Below, one piece after another: positions 1 through 6,490 of a stretch of 14,538 bases of DNA. Within the stretch, counting starts at the first letter, position 1; the number at the start of each line of letters is the position of its first letter. The position numbers and the translations under genes were made by a program. The notes below the pieces were generated by a model, which was not told the origin of the DNA, searched no databases, and worked only from the letters and a program-made list of their open reading frames with translations. The stretch is from Candidatus Delongbacteria bacterium (lineage in GTDB: Bacteria > Bacteroidota > Bacteroidia > Bacteroidales > ML635J-15), in NCBI GenBank assembly GCA_027858215.1, contig JAQIDD010000363.1:1-14538 (forward strand), read 5' to 3'.

Positions 1-321
1 ATTTAAACTTGTATTATGCATATCTCCTTTCCGGAAAGTCATTTTATTATCATTATCCTTAATTTTTTTACCCTTTGCCAGGCTTATCATACCGGAAGAG
101 ATATCAATACCAAGATAAGAGGAAACTTTATCCATCAAAACTTCTCCCATAATACCGGTTCCACAACCGAGGTCTATTACCTGAGCATTGGCTTCTACCG
201 CTTCTTTCATAAATTCAAGACAGGATATGTATGAGGGACTGTTTTTATTGAGAGCCCTTTTTTCGTATCGATACGCTTTTTTATCCCAGAACCTCTGGCT
301 GTACTGATTATTTCGGCTCAT
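1..321 (-). CDS. Class I SAM-dependent methyltransferase, 3' end cut by window edge
   Basis: The reverse strand from ATG at 321-319 stays open to the left edge, giving the first 107 residues. The protein starts MSRNNQYSQRFWDKKAYRYE, a lead-in common in small class I methyltransferases. SAM motif I follows at about residues 56-64 (VIDLGCGTG), then an acidic strand end, LGIDIS, around residues 75-80, which usually contacts the ribose of SAM. The substrate cannot be read, because the specificity region lies outside the window. The start overlaps the last 14 bases of the Nim-like gene, so the two are probably co-transcribed and translationally coupled. The fold is clear; the methyl acceptor is unknown. 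Confidence 0.8.
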   Translation of the reverse strand, partial: MSRNNQYSQRFWDKKAYRYEKRALNKNSPSYISCLEFMKEAVEANAQVIDLGCGTGIMGEVLMDKVSSYLGIDISSGMISLAKGKKIKDNDNKMTFRKGDMHNTSLN

Positions 322-778
322 TGTATCCCCGGTTAAAACCTGTGAATTTTTTTACCATCACTTTCATCACATTCACCCCCTTTATGGCAGGGGTATTGTA
401 AGTAAAACTCCGTCCTGTGTATTGTTTCATCACTTCATTCATGCCTTTTACTTTTTCTTCTTGATCCGAAAGGAATTCCAGTTTCCCAAATGCCAGTACA
501 GACCTGAATTTCATCGAATATGAACACGCAACCTTTTCATGCCGGATGTTCATTGCTTCATCCACATAAAAAGAAACACAAACCTGGTTGTTGTTCTTGA
601 GTACATCTAGCTTCTTCCCTTCTGGAGCGCTGTGTAAATAAATCACACCATCGTTATACCCAAAATTCATGGGAATGGCATAGGGTTTATCACCGTCACA
701 CATTGAAAGTGTACACACTGTTGCTTTACGTATGATTTCTTCAATAGCAGCCGGATCTTCAATCAAAAATTTCTTCAT
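308..778 (-). CDS. Pyridoxamine 5'-phosphate oxidase-like flavin protein, NimA-like
   Basis: A protein of 156 residues with the FMN-binding split-barrel fold of the pyridoxamine-phosphate oxidase superfamily, closest in pattern to the Nim (5-nitroimidazole reductase) group. Visible marks are the N-terminal helix and strand (IIRKATVCTLSMCDGDKPYAIP), the strand IYLHSAPEGKKLD at about residues 47-59, whose histidine and lysine are typical of Nim proteins, and the later segment SVLAFGKLEFLSD. The reading frame stays open upstream to 841, but MKKFLIEDP at 778 is the better start, since the extra 21 residues are hydrophobic AT-rich leader without family character. It is cytosolic and probably a flavin-dependent reductase or FMN-binding protein. 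Drug resistance cannot be inferred from sequence alone. It lies upstream of, and overlaps, the methyltransferase gene. Confidence 0.85.
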   Translation of the reverse strand: MKKFLIEDPAAIEEIIRKATVCTLSMCDGDKPYAIPMNFGYNDGVIYLHSAPEGKKLDVLKNNNQVCVSFYVDEAMNIRHEKVACSYSMKFRSVLAFGKLEFLSDQEEKVKGMNEVMKQYTGRSFTYNTPAIKGVNVMKVMVKKFTGFNRGYNEPK

Positions 779-916
779 TTCATAAGATTTATGCTGCCTA
801 AAAATAATAAAAATTAGCAACAATTCGAAATACGTATTCACTTTTTTGTTTTATTCAAAGTTTACAATTGACAATAAACTGGATAAAATAGCAGAAGAAA
901 GATGAGATTTATAAGG

Positions 917-941
917 AAAGCCATGTTTTTCGGATGGCTTT
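917..941. repeat. 8-bp stem-loop between divergent genes
   Basis: AAAGCCAT (917-924) and ATGGCTTT (934-941) are perfect inverted repeats around a 9-base loop. The right arm runs into only a weak T stretch (TTTTG), so this is a poor intrinsic terminator. It sits between two divergently transcribed genes, where a terminator would not be expected. It may be a leftover structure or an operator. Confidence 0.35.
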
Positions 942-990
942 TGTATTTGCTGTGCCGCCTTTAATCACTGATTAATGTCTTGAAAAGCAT

Positions 991-1021
991 TTGCCTGCTT
1001 ACAATTTTATTGCTAATTTGC
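991..1021 (+). promoter_or_regulatory. Possible Bacteroidota-type promoter for the BASS transporter
   Basis: TTG at 991-993 is followed 20 bases later by TAATTTGC (1014-1021). This resembles the TTG / TAnnTTTG promoter of Bacteroidota, but the -7 box is one base short of the consensus. It lies about 30 bases upstream of the start codon at 1050, a suitable distance. Confidence 0.4.
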
Positions 1022-1049
1022 ACTCTGATATTTTTTACATTTAGACTTA

Positions 1050-1937
1050 ATGGAAGGCAATTTTGCATCAACATATTTGTTACCTATCGTTATTGGGATA
1101 ATAATGATAAACATGGGACTTTCCCTTGATATCAGGGATTTTAAGGAAATCATTAAAAACCCGAAACAAATAGTAATAGGGCTGATCTCCCAGATGATAC
1201 TTTTACCCCTGATTGCGTTTGGTATTGCAAATATATCAGGCTTGTCGCCAGAATTAAAGGTTGGGATAATGATCATCGCTGCATGTCCGGGAGGGGCAGT
1301 GTCAAATCTGATTACCTATTGGTTAAAAGGAAGCGTTCCCCTGTGTATTTCATTGACAACGGTAAATTCCTTCCTTATTTTAATAACTATGCCGGCCATC
1401 GTGTATTTTTCGTTGTATTTTTTTACGGGAGATGCAGGCATAATTTCTACGCCAGTGACGTCAATGATAATCAAGATCTTTTTTATGATTTTGATACCAG
1501 TGGGAATCGGGATGTATGCAAGGTATAAAAACAAACCAGGCGCACAAAAGCTCGAATTATACATGAAATACCTAACCACATTGTTACTAGCTGTGGTTTA
1601 CAGCTTTGTGATCTTCGAAAAAAAGGATGGGGAGATGACAAAACTAAGTGAATATATGGAAATTGCTCCCTGGGTATTTGCGATGAATGTATTGGGTATG
1701 GCTGCTGGTTTTTTGATGGGCAGGTGGAATGGGTTAAACATCAAAAAACAGATTACTCTATCCGTGGAAGTGGGGATTCAAAATTCCGCACTGGCCATTA
1801 CCATTGCAGGTAGTGAGGCTTTTCTCGGCAACCATGAAATGGCATTGCCTGCAGTAGTGTATGGTGCTTTTACTTTTTTTAATGCAGTTATTTTTGGAAT
1901 AATCATCAAAAAGATAAATCCCGGAAAAAGCACATAA
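1050..1937 (+). CDS. Bile acid:sodium symporter (BASS) family transporter
   Basis: An integral inner-membrane protein of 295 residues, almost entirely hydrophobic helices with short polar loops. It carries the BASS/NTCP family landmarks: an N-terminal helix ending MGLSLDIRDF at about residues 22-31, and the crossover motif CPGGAVSNLITYWLKG near residues 79-94, where sodium and substrate sites lie in characterised homologues. Later, SVEVGIQNSALAITI (about 240-254) matches the second conserved helix break. The length fits the bacterial family (about 290-330). Substrates in this family include bile acids, pantoate and other organic anions; which one applies here cannot be told. It lies alone between a divergent Nim-like gene and the GroES-like gene, which has its own promoter. 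Confidence 0.9.
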   Translation: MEGNFASTYLLPIVIGIIMINMGLSLDIRDFKEIIKNPKQIVIGLISQMILLPLIAFGIANISGLSPELKVGIMIIAACPGGAVSNLITYWLKGSVPLCISLTTVNSFLILITMPAIVYFSLYFFTGDAGIISTPVTSMIIKIFFMILIPVGIGMYARYKNKPGAQKLELYMKYLTTLLLAVVYSFVIFEKKDGEMTKLSEYMEIAPWVFAMNVLGMAAGFLMGRWNGLNIKKQITLSVEVGIQNSALAITIAGSEAFLGNHEMALPAVVYGAFTFFNAVIFGIIIKKINPGKST

Positions 1938-1970
1938 TTCCCATTGCATTTTCAGGATACATGTGCAAGC

Positions 1971-2000
1971 TTGTTGGCTTAAAAGCAATTCTTATTTTTG
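1971..2000 (+). promoter_or_regulatory. Consensus Bacteroidota promoter for the GroES-like gene
   Basis: TTG at 1971-1973, a 19-base spacer, then TATTTTTG at 1993-2000, an exact fit to the TTG-N19-TAnnTTTG pattern of Bacteroidota vegetative promoters. The expected transcription start would be near 2005, giving a very short leader before the ATG at 2015. This supports the shorter start for the downstream gene over the open-frame start at 1961, which would lie upstream of the promoter. Confidence 0.7.
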
Positions 2001-2014
2001 TAAAAACATGTGTT

Positions 2015-2395
2015 ATGGCGTTATCAATAAAAAACAAAGACATTGACAAATTTATTCTGATAGGTGATAAAGTATTAGTCAAACCTACCGCAACCACTAA
2101 AAAGACAAATTCAGGCTTATACCTTCCGCCGGGTATTCAGGAAAAAGAATCCACCCACAGTGCCTACATTATAAAAACAGGTCCCGGATATCCCATCCCG
2201 GCGATGCAGGAAGAGGATGAGATATGGAAACAACAGGAAAATGTAAAATATGTGCCTTTGCAGGCTCAACCCGGAGATTTAGCCATTTACCTCCAAAAAA
2301 GTGGTTTTGAAATTGAATTCAACGATGAAAAATACATTATTCTGCCACACAGCGCTATTTTGATGCTGATCAGAGACAAAGGCTTATTTGAATAG
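2015..2395 (+). CDS. GroES-like (Cpn10 family) protein
   Basis: A 126-residue protein with a Cpn10-like beginning: FILIGDKVLVKP (residues 13-24) is the first barrel strand of GroES, and TKKTNSGLYLPPG (about 28-40) corresponds to the mobile loop and following strand. The end, KYIILPHSAILMLIRD, resembles the closing strand of the barrel. It is longer than true GroES (about 95 residues) because of an insert of roughly 30 residues in the middle (GPGYPIPAMQEEDEIWKQQE). No groEL lies beside it. The frame is open to 1961, but the ATG at 2015 is placed just downstream of an excellent promoter and begins the conserved part. It could assist GroEL as a second co-chaperonin or have left that role; the sequence does not decide. 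Confidence 0.8.
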   Translation: MALSIKNKDIDKFILIGDKVLVKPTATTKKTNSGLYLPPGIQEKESTHSAYIIKTGPGYPIPAMQEEDEIWKQQENVKYVPLQAQPGDLAIYLQKSGFEIEFNDEKYIILPHSAILMLIRDKGLFE

Positions 2396-2429
2396 TTAGC
2401 ATGGAAATAATCAAATTAAGTAAGCACAA

Positions 2430-3113
2430 TCATTCCTCATCCAGTATCCTGACCTCCACACGGCGGTTTTTCTGACGGCCTTCTGCTGTCTCATTACTTG
2501 CAATTGGCTGGGTTTCACCATACCCTTTTGCATCAATTCTGTCACCGTCAATGCCGCGTTGCACCAACCAGTTTCTTACGGCTTCTGCACGACGTTGAGA
2601 TAAGCTCATATTACTTTCATCACTGCCAACTTTATCTGTATGACCGGCAATTTCCACGCGTATATCAGGTTTGAGTTCAAGGTATTCTTTCAGTTCATTC
2701 AACTGGTCACTGGATTTATGGCGTATGGTTGCTTTCCCTGTGTCAAAATATACGTTGTTAAGCGTAAATATTTTTGGCGGATCGAATTTGATGGTAAGCT
2801 CAAACGTTCCATAGGTCTGGTTGGGTTGCAGTTTGGGAATTTCCATTTCCTGGTAATCCTGCTCCATGCCTACACCTTTTATTTTAATTTGGTATTTATC
2901 AGGGCCGGGTAGTTGTATGCTAAACTCACCTGATGCATCACTGATGCCTTTGTAAGTTTTCCCGGTATTTTGGCTTTCAAACAGGATTTGTTCCCCTTCC
3001 CTGGCTTCATTGTTGAAATTACTCACATCTGTTTTTATGGTTACCATCTTTTGATCCTGGGCAAATCCGCAAAAACTAATTAACAATACAAATACGAAAG
3101 CTATATTTTTCAT
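2430..3113 (-). CDS. OmpA-family envelope protein with N-terminal regulatory-like domain
   Basis: A 227-residue exported protein. Residues 1-18 form a signal peptide (hydrophobic AFVFVLLIS, cleavage probably after GFA). Residues about 22-110 look like a carboxypeptidase-regulatory/Cna-B type beta-sandwich (GKTYKGISDASGEFSIQLPG). From about 118 to the end is an OmpA C-terminal domain: VYFDTGKATIR, then VEIAGHTDKVGSDESNMSLS, QRRAEAV, and NRRVEVRIL. The Asp and Arg that hold diaminopimelate in peptidoglycan are present (GHTD; the RRAEAV helix). No transmembrane barrel precedes the domain, so this is a periplasmic or outer-membrane-associated peptidoglycan binder. It starts 20 bases after the stop of tcdA and is probably the last gene of that operon, although a separate promoter is not excluded. 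Confidence 0.9.
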   Translation of the reverse strand: MKNIAFVFVLLISFCGFAQDQKMVTIKTDVSNFNNEAREGEQILFESQNTGKTYKGISDASGEFSIQLPGPDKYQIKIKGVGMEQDYQEMEIPKLQPNQTYGTFELTIKFDPPKIFTLNNVYFDTGKATIRHKSSDQLNELKEYLELKPDIRVEIAGHTDKVGSDESNMSLSQRRAEAVRNWLVQRGIDGDRIDAKGYGETQPIASNETAEGRQKNRRVEVRILDEE

Positions 3114-3133
3114 GGTAGTAAATTTTATTCTTA

Positions 3134-3916
3134 TTATGATTCAAATTTTGTGCCACTATACGAAATGCCGCTAATCTTGCTTGTTGATATTTCCTGTTTG
3201 GCTGATTTGCACCTGTTAATAACCTCTGCAGCCATTAATGTGCCGAACAAGGCCGGGATGATTGAAATGGATCCGGCATTGGAACGCTTGTTTTTGCCAT
3301 GTTCCTGTATCACTTTTGATTTATCGATTTCTTCAGGTGAAAATACCACCGAAAATCCTTCGTAGATGCCAATTTTGTGCAGACGCTTTCGCAACATTCT
3401 TCCCAGCGTGCAATTGTAGGATTTACTGATATCCGAAATACGAACACAGGAAGGATCGGATTTTCCGGCAGAACCCAGTGAAGAAATCAATGGTGTCTGA
3501 GTATCCAGACAGGTTTTTATATGGGTGATTTTTGGTGACAGGGTGTCAATGCAGTCAAGCACAACATCAAAAGTAGTAAAAGAGGGCAGGGCAGAGATCG
3601 TTTTGTCATCCACAAATATATCGTATGTGTTGACAATCAGATCAGGGTTGATGTCCTTAAGCCGCTCAGCCATAACATCCGTTTTTTTCCTGTTCACGGT
3701 TGAATGAAGCGCTATAGCCTGCCGGTTGATATTTGACTCAGTGATTGTATCGCTATCAACCAGGCTGATGTTACCAATGCCTGAACGTACCAAATGTTCT
3801 GAAGCCCACGAGCCAACGCCCCCCAGTCCGATGATTAGCACATGCGTGTGTTGTAATTTACAAAGCTGTGTGTTTCCCAGTAACAGGCGGGTTCTATATT
3901 GCCAGTCAGTATGCAT
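3134..3916 (-). CDS. tcdA: tRNA threonylcarbamoyladenosine dehydratase (TcdA/CsdL), ThiF-E1 family
   Basis: A 260-residue cytosolic E1-like enzyme that uses ATP to dehydrate t6A at position 37 of tRNAs into the cyclic form ct6A. The Rossmann nucleotide site is clear: GLGGVGSWASE at residues 30-40, acidic SLVDSD at 51-56, and the ATP-contacting SNINRQ at 61-66. The N-terminal YRTRLLLG and the segment RSGIGNISLVD are typical of the TcdA branch rather than ThiF or MoeB, and there is no rhodanese or MoeB-type C-terminus. The length agrees with E. coli TcdA (about 268). Its start overlaps the end of the TatD-like gene by 11 bases, and the OmpA gene follows 20 bases after its stop, so it is the third gene of a tight operon. 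Confidence 0.9.
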   Translation of the reverse strand: MHTDWQYRTRLLLGNTQLCKLQHTHVLIIGLGGVGSWASEHLVRSGIGNISLVDSDTITESNINRQAIALHSTVNRKKTDVMAERLKDINPDLIVNTYDIFVDDKTISALPSFTTFDVVLDCIDTLSPKITHIKTCLDTQTPLISSLGSAGKSDPSCVRISDISKSYNCTLGRMLRKRLHKIGIYEGFSVVFSPEEIDKSKVIQEHGKNKRSNAGSISIIPALFGTLMAAEVINRCKSAKQEISTSKISGISYSGTKFES

Positions 3917-4556
3917 TGTGATGTATGGTTTTGAAATTTTGATTGATTTGGGTTACCATATCATCAAAAGCAATGCCTTTAATGTAGGCTGCCCGTTCAT
4001 ATATTTTTCTGATGCTGATGTTGCTTTCATCGGTTTCGAGGAAAAGCAGGTTGGCAGGCGTGTTTTTAAAAACCGTTTCGTGGGTTTCGATGCCACGCAT
4101 TAACAAAGCACCGTAAGACAGGTAAATCCCATGATCTGTGCATGCTTTCATGGTTTGCATGTTACCCCTGAAACCATGTATTATCCATGACTGACGGGGT
4201 TGGTGTTTTTTATGCAGGGCTATAATATCGGGATAGGTTTTAACGGCATGTATGATTAAGGGTTTTTTCAGATCCTCACTGATTTTAATTTGTGCTTCAA
4301 ATACTTCACGTTGTTTGTCAAAACTGCAGGAGGAACTTTTGTCAAGCCCGCATTCTCCAATGGCAAATGCTTTGTGTGCTTTGGGACGCAACTCATCTGT
4401 CAGGGTATTGGTGACTGCTTTTTCAGCGTGCCATGGATGTATGCCAACAGAGAAAAACTCGGTTTCCGGAATGTAGCTTTTGTGAAAAAAACTTTTCAAT
4501 TCCAGGTATTCATTGTTTCCTGATGAACTATGTGTATGTATGTCAATTATTTTCAT
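3906..4556 (-). CDS. TatD family metal-dependent hydrolase
   Basis: A 216-residue member of the TatD group of the amidohydrolase superfamily. All metal ligands of the family can be placed: H7 and H9 in DIHTH, E68 in GECGLD, H103 in LIIHA, H127 in IIHGF, and D176 in LETDES. TatD enzymes studied so far are metal-dependent nucleases (3'-5' exonuclease or DNase activity, linked to DNA repair and RNA quality control), so a nuclease is the best guess; the substrate is unknown. It is shorter than E. coli TatD (about 260), mainly through compact loops, and no core residue is lost. It overlaps the radical SAM gene by 14 bases upstream and tcdA by 11 bases downstream. Confidence 0.9.
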   Translation of the reverse strand: MKIIDIHTHSSSGNNEYLELKSFFHKSYIPETEFFSVGIHPWHAEKAVTNTLTDELRPKAHKAFAIGECGLDKSSSCSFDKQREVFEAQIKISEDLKKPLIIHAVKTYPDIIALHKKHQPRQSWIIHGFRGNMQTMKACTDHGIYLSYGALLMRGIETHETVFKNTPANLLFLETDESNISIRKIYERAAYIKGIAFDDMVTQINQNFKTIHHNAY

Positions 4557-5481
4557 GTTTGCCGAACATTTTACCCTGGTAAAGATGTTGAGAATGCATG
4601 TATGTTTTTAACTGGTCAACAAACTCAAAATTTTTCAAGCCGTTCCAGTCAGGGCTGATAACGATACCCTGTGGAGATTCGCTGGTAAATCTCTCAACAA
4701 TGATATCCGAATCCAGCCTGACAAGAAAATCAGCCACCAGCGAAAGATAATCATTTGCAGTAAAAACAACAAATTTTTCGGGGGCTTGTTCGAAGGTTTT
4801 TTCCATCGCTGTGTTTTGCAGTACCTGAAGCTGGTGTAGCTTGAGAAAATCGGGGTGCAATGCGTTGATGCCGTAAACGTGATTTAGCATGTCGTTTTTT
4901 GTTTCTCCCGGTAAGCCCATAATGAGATGAGCCCCGGTAAAAAAGCGTTTGTCCGCACAGCGATTGAAGGCCTGTTGTGTGGAGGCAAAATCATGACCCC
5001 TGTTGACAACATTCAGGGTGTTATCCAGCGTTGATTCAACACCCAACTCCACACTGACAAACATGGTTTCCGCCAGCCTGTCAAGAAGTTCAATCTGTGC
5101 CCGGGTAATGCTGTCGGGACGTGTGGCAATGACCAGCCCTATGATATCCGGAACAGAAAGTGCTTCATTAATGAGCTTTTCGAACGTATGAAAATCGGTA
5201 TAGGTGTTGGTATGATTTTGAAAATAGGCCAGGTATTGTTGGGTTTTGTACTTTTTTGAGAAAAACGCAATCCCTTCATGCAATTGTTGAGTTATGGATT
5301 TTTCCACAGAACAGTAAAACGGGCTGAAGCTTTTCCGGTCACAATATGTACAGCCTTTACGACTTATGGTGCCATCAAGATTGGGACATCCGAGGCCCGT
5401 GTTGACAGATATTTTTTGTACCCGTTCTCCAAAATGTTGCCGAATAAAACCGGAATAATCGTTCCAGGGTTTTTGCTGCAT
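4543..5481 (-). CDS. YhcC-like radical SAM protein (TIGR01212 family)
   Basis: A 312-residue radical SAM protein, the length expected for the YhcC family. The cluster ligands are C32, C44 and C47 (GCPNLDGT, then KGCTYC), spaced CX11CX2C as in YhcC instead of the common CX3CX2C. Other family marks are YFQNHTNTY at about residues 105-113, VIATRPDSI near 137-145, VELGVES near 168-174, and GLPGETK near 209-215. The function of YhcC is not established; it resembles the Elp3-like radical SAM group. It is first in an operon with TatD-like and tcdA genes, which hints at nucleic-acid or tRNA work, but that is only context. A good promoter-like sequence lies 40 bases upstream of the ATG. Confidence 0.9.
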   Translation of the reverse strand: MQQKPWNDYSGFIRQHFGERVQKISVNTGLGCPNLDGTISRKGCTYCDRKSFSPFYCSVEKSITQQLHEGIAFFSKKYKTQQYLAYFQNHTNTYTDFHTFEKLINEALSVPDIIGLVIATRPDSITRAQIELLDRLAETMFVSVELGVESTLDNTLNVVNRGHDFASTQQAFNRCADKRFFTGAHLIMGLPGETKNDMLNHVYGINALHPDFLKLHQLQVLQNTAMEKTFEQAPEKFVVFTANDYLSLVADFLVRLDSDIIVERFTSESPQGIVISPDWNGLKNFEFVDQLKTYMHSQHLYQGKMFGKHENN

Positions 5482-5520
5482 ACGCCGTGATTCTTGCTCA
5501 TTAAAAAAATGTTGCTACTG

Positions 5521-5548
5521 CAAATTTAGTTGGATTTTGTAAAATCAA
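5521..5548 (-). promoter_or_regulatory. Promoter-like sequence for the YhcC-TatD-TcdA-OmpA operon
   Basis: On the reverse strand, TTG (5548-5546) is followed after 17 bases by TAAATTTG (5528-5521), an exact match to the Bacteroidota -7 box TAnnTTTG. The ATG at 5481 would follow a leader of about 35 bases. No other convincing promoter is seen inside the four-gene run, which supports single transcription. Confidence 0.6.
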
Positions 5549-5626
5549 TGTTATAATTATGTAAAACAAGTTGAATTTTTGCTTTGCGTAGCTTTGCGGT
5601 ACTTTAAGTGTTGTGCCGCAGAACTG

Positions 5627-5642
5627 CCTGTCGGCAGACAGG
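5627..5642. repeat. Short GC-rich inverted repeat
   Basis: CCTGTC (5627-5632) and GACAGG (5637-5642) pair around GGCA. An alternative stem, CTGCC/GGCAG (5624-5628 with 5633-5637), overlaps it. The sequence type (CCTGTCGGCAGACAGG) resembles dispersed intergenic palindromes. It follows the doubled GCTTTGCG motif and contrasts with the surrounding AT-rich DNA. Confidence 0.5.
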
Positions 5643-5793
5643 GGAGCGCTGAGGAGCAAAGAAACTTCACACTAAAATTAATTTGTTTTGTAATTCGATT
5701 TGGTCATTTTTCCACTAAATTTACAGTAGACCAAAAAAATATAAAAATGGTGTGAATAGCAAATTGATAACTGATGAGGTAAACCGATTAACT

Positions 5794-5813
5794 CCGCAGA
5801 AAATTTTCTGTGG
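5794..5813. repeat. 20-base near-perfect palindrome
   Basis: CCGCAGAAAA at 5794-5803 is mirrored by TTTTCTGTGG at 5804-5813, with one mismatch and no loop. Such a form fits a dimeric DNA-binding protein better than an RNA hairpin. It lies 234 bases upstream of msrB and about 310 upstream of the opposite operon, with no gene between. Confidence 0.45.
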
Positions 5814-6022
5814 GTTATTAATGGTTTTACAACTGTATATCCAAATATTTCGTATTGCTGGTTCATGATTAATAACAGGAAGATGCAGACCGGATTAGCT
5901 TTTAATCAGCCCCTTTTGTGATAGGTCATTCCATTATCATCCATCAGTCTGGTGTCCGTATGCCTGCATCAGGAAACAATGAAAGTTCCGACTCCCTGGG
6001 CAATCTAAACAAAACACGATTG

Positions 6023-6048
6023 ATTCTGTTATTGAGATAAAACAGAAT
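6023..6048. promoter_or_regulatory. Inverted repeat covering the msrB start codon
   Basis: ATTCTGTT (6023-6030) and AACAGAAT (6041-6048) form a perfect 8-bp stem with a 10-base loop. The right arm contains the first two bases of the ATG at 6047. As RNA it would hide the start; as DNA it could be an operator. Confidence 0.45.
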
Positions 6049-6490
6049 GATGAAGCATGTATTGATATGGATGTTCATGTTGATAAATTCATTGATTATG
6101 GCACAGAACACACAAGAGAATTACCGCGATCTGACACCTGAAGAAAAACAGGTAATTATCAAAAAGGGCACGGAAATGCCTTTCAGTGGAAAATATAATG
6201 ACCACTGGCAAGAAGGCATATATGTGTGTAAGCGTTGTGGAGCTGAGCTTTACAGGTCAACCAGTAAATTTGATGCCGGTTGTGGCTGGCCTTCATTTGA
6301 TGATGAGATTAAAGGCGCAGTGAAACGTGTGCCTGATGCTAACGGCAGAAGGACAGAGATCATCTGCAACAATTGTGGGGCTCACCTTGGGCATGTGTTT
6401 ACGGGTGAGGAATTTACGGATAAAAACACCCGGCATTGCGTGAATTCAATCAGCATGGAATTCAAGCCTCAGTCAAACACTACTGATTGA
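6047..6490 (+). CDS. msrB: Peptide-methionine (R)-S-oxide reductase MsrB, exported
   Basis: A 147-residue MsrB that reduces the R form of methionine sulfoxide in proteins. Residues 1-19 form a signal peptide (HVLIWMFMLINSLIMA, then Q20), so the enzyme should act in the periplasm. The zinc site is C61/C64 (CKRC) and C107/C110 (CNNC). The signature GCGWPSF is at 78-84, GAHLGHVF at 111-118, and the catalytic cysteine is C131 in RHCVNSIS. Another ATG directly follows the first, so translation could also begin at 6050. The gene stands alone behind a long spacer and converges with the helicase gene, whose last 11 bases it overlaps. An electron donor for a periplasmic MsrB is not encoded nearby. Confidence 0.95.
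   Translation: MMKHVLIWMFMLINSLIMAQNTQENYRDLTPEEKQVIIKKGTEMPFSGKYNDHWQEGIYVCKRCGAELYRSTSKFDAGCGWPSFDDEIKGAVKRVPDANGRRTEIICNNCGAHLGHVFTGEEFTDKNTRHCVNSISMEFKPQSNTTD

Larger units (their letters stand above)
5549..6022. other. Intergenic region without a supported gene
   Basis: No reading frame here has family character, and the only one above 60 codons (minus strand, 5678-5866) is AT-rich and featureless. The region holds two GCTTTGCG copies ten bases apart (5581-5588 and 5591-5598), a C-rich hairpin at 5627-5642, and a 20-base near-palindrome at 5794-5813. I found no exact TAnnTTTG box for msrB, so its promoter is not located. Confidence 0.6.

Noticed and set aside
917..941. Intrinsic terminator
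   Set aside because: The stem is not followed by a real T tract on either strand, and it lies between the starts of divergent genes.
3060..3113. Lipoprotein signal in the OmpA-domain protein (Cys at residue 15)
   Set aside because: The residue before the Cys is Phe, which does not fit a lipobox; a normal signal peptidase I site after residue 18 fits better.
5678..5866. Minus-strand frame of 62 codons in the long spacer
   Set aside because: The residue make-up looks like translated AT-rich spacer; it has no promoter, no motif, and contains the 5794-5813 palindrome.
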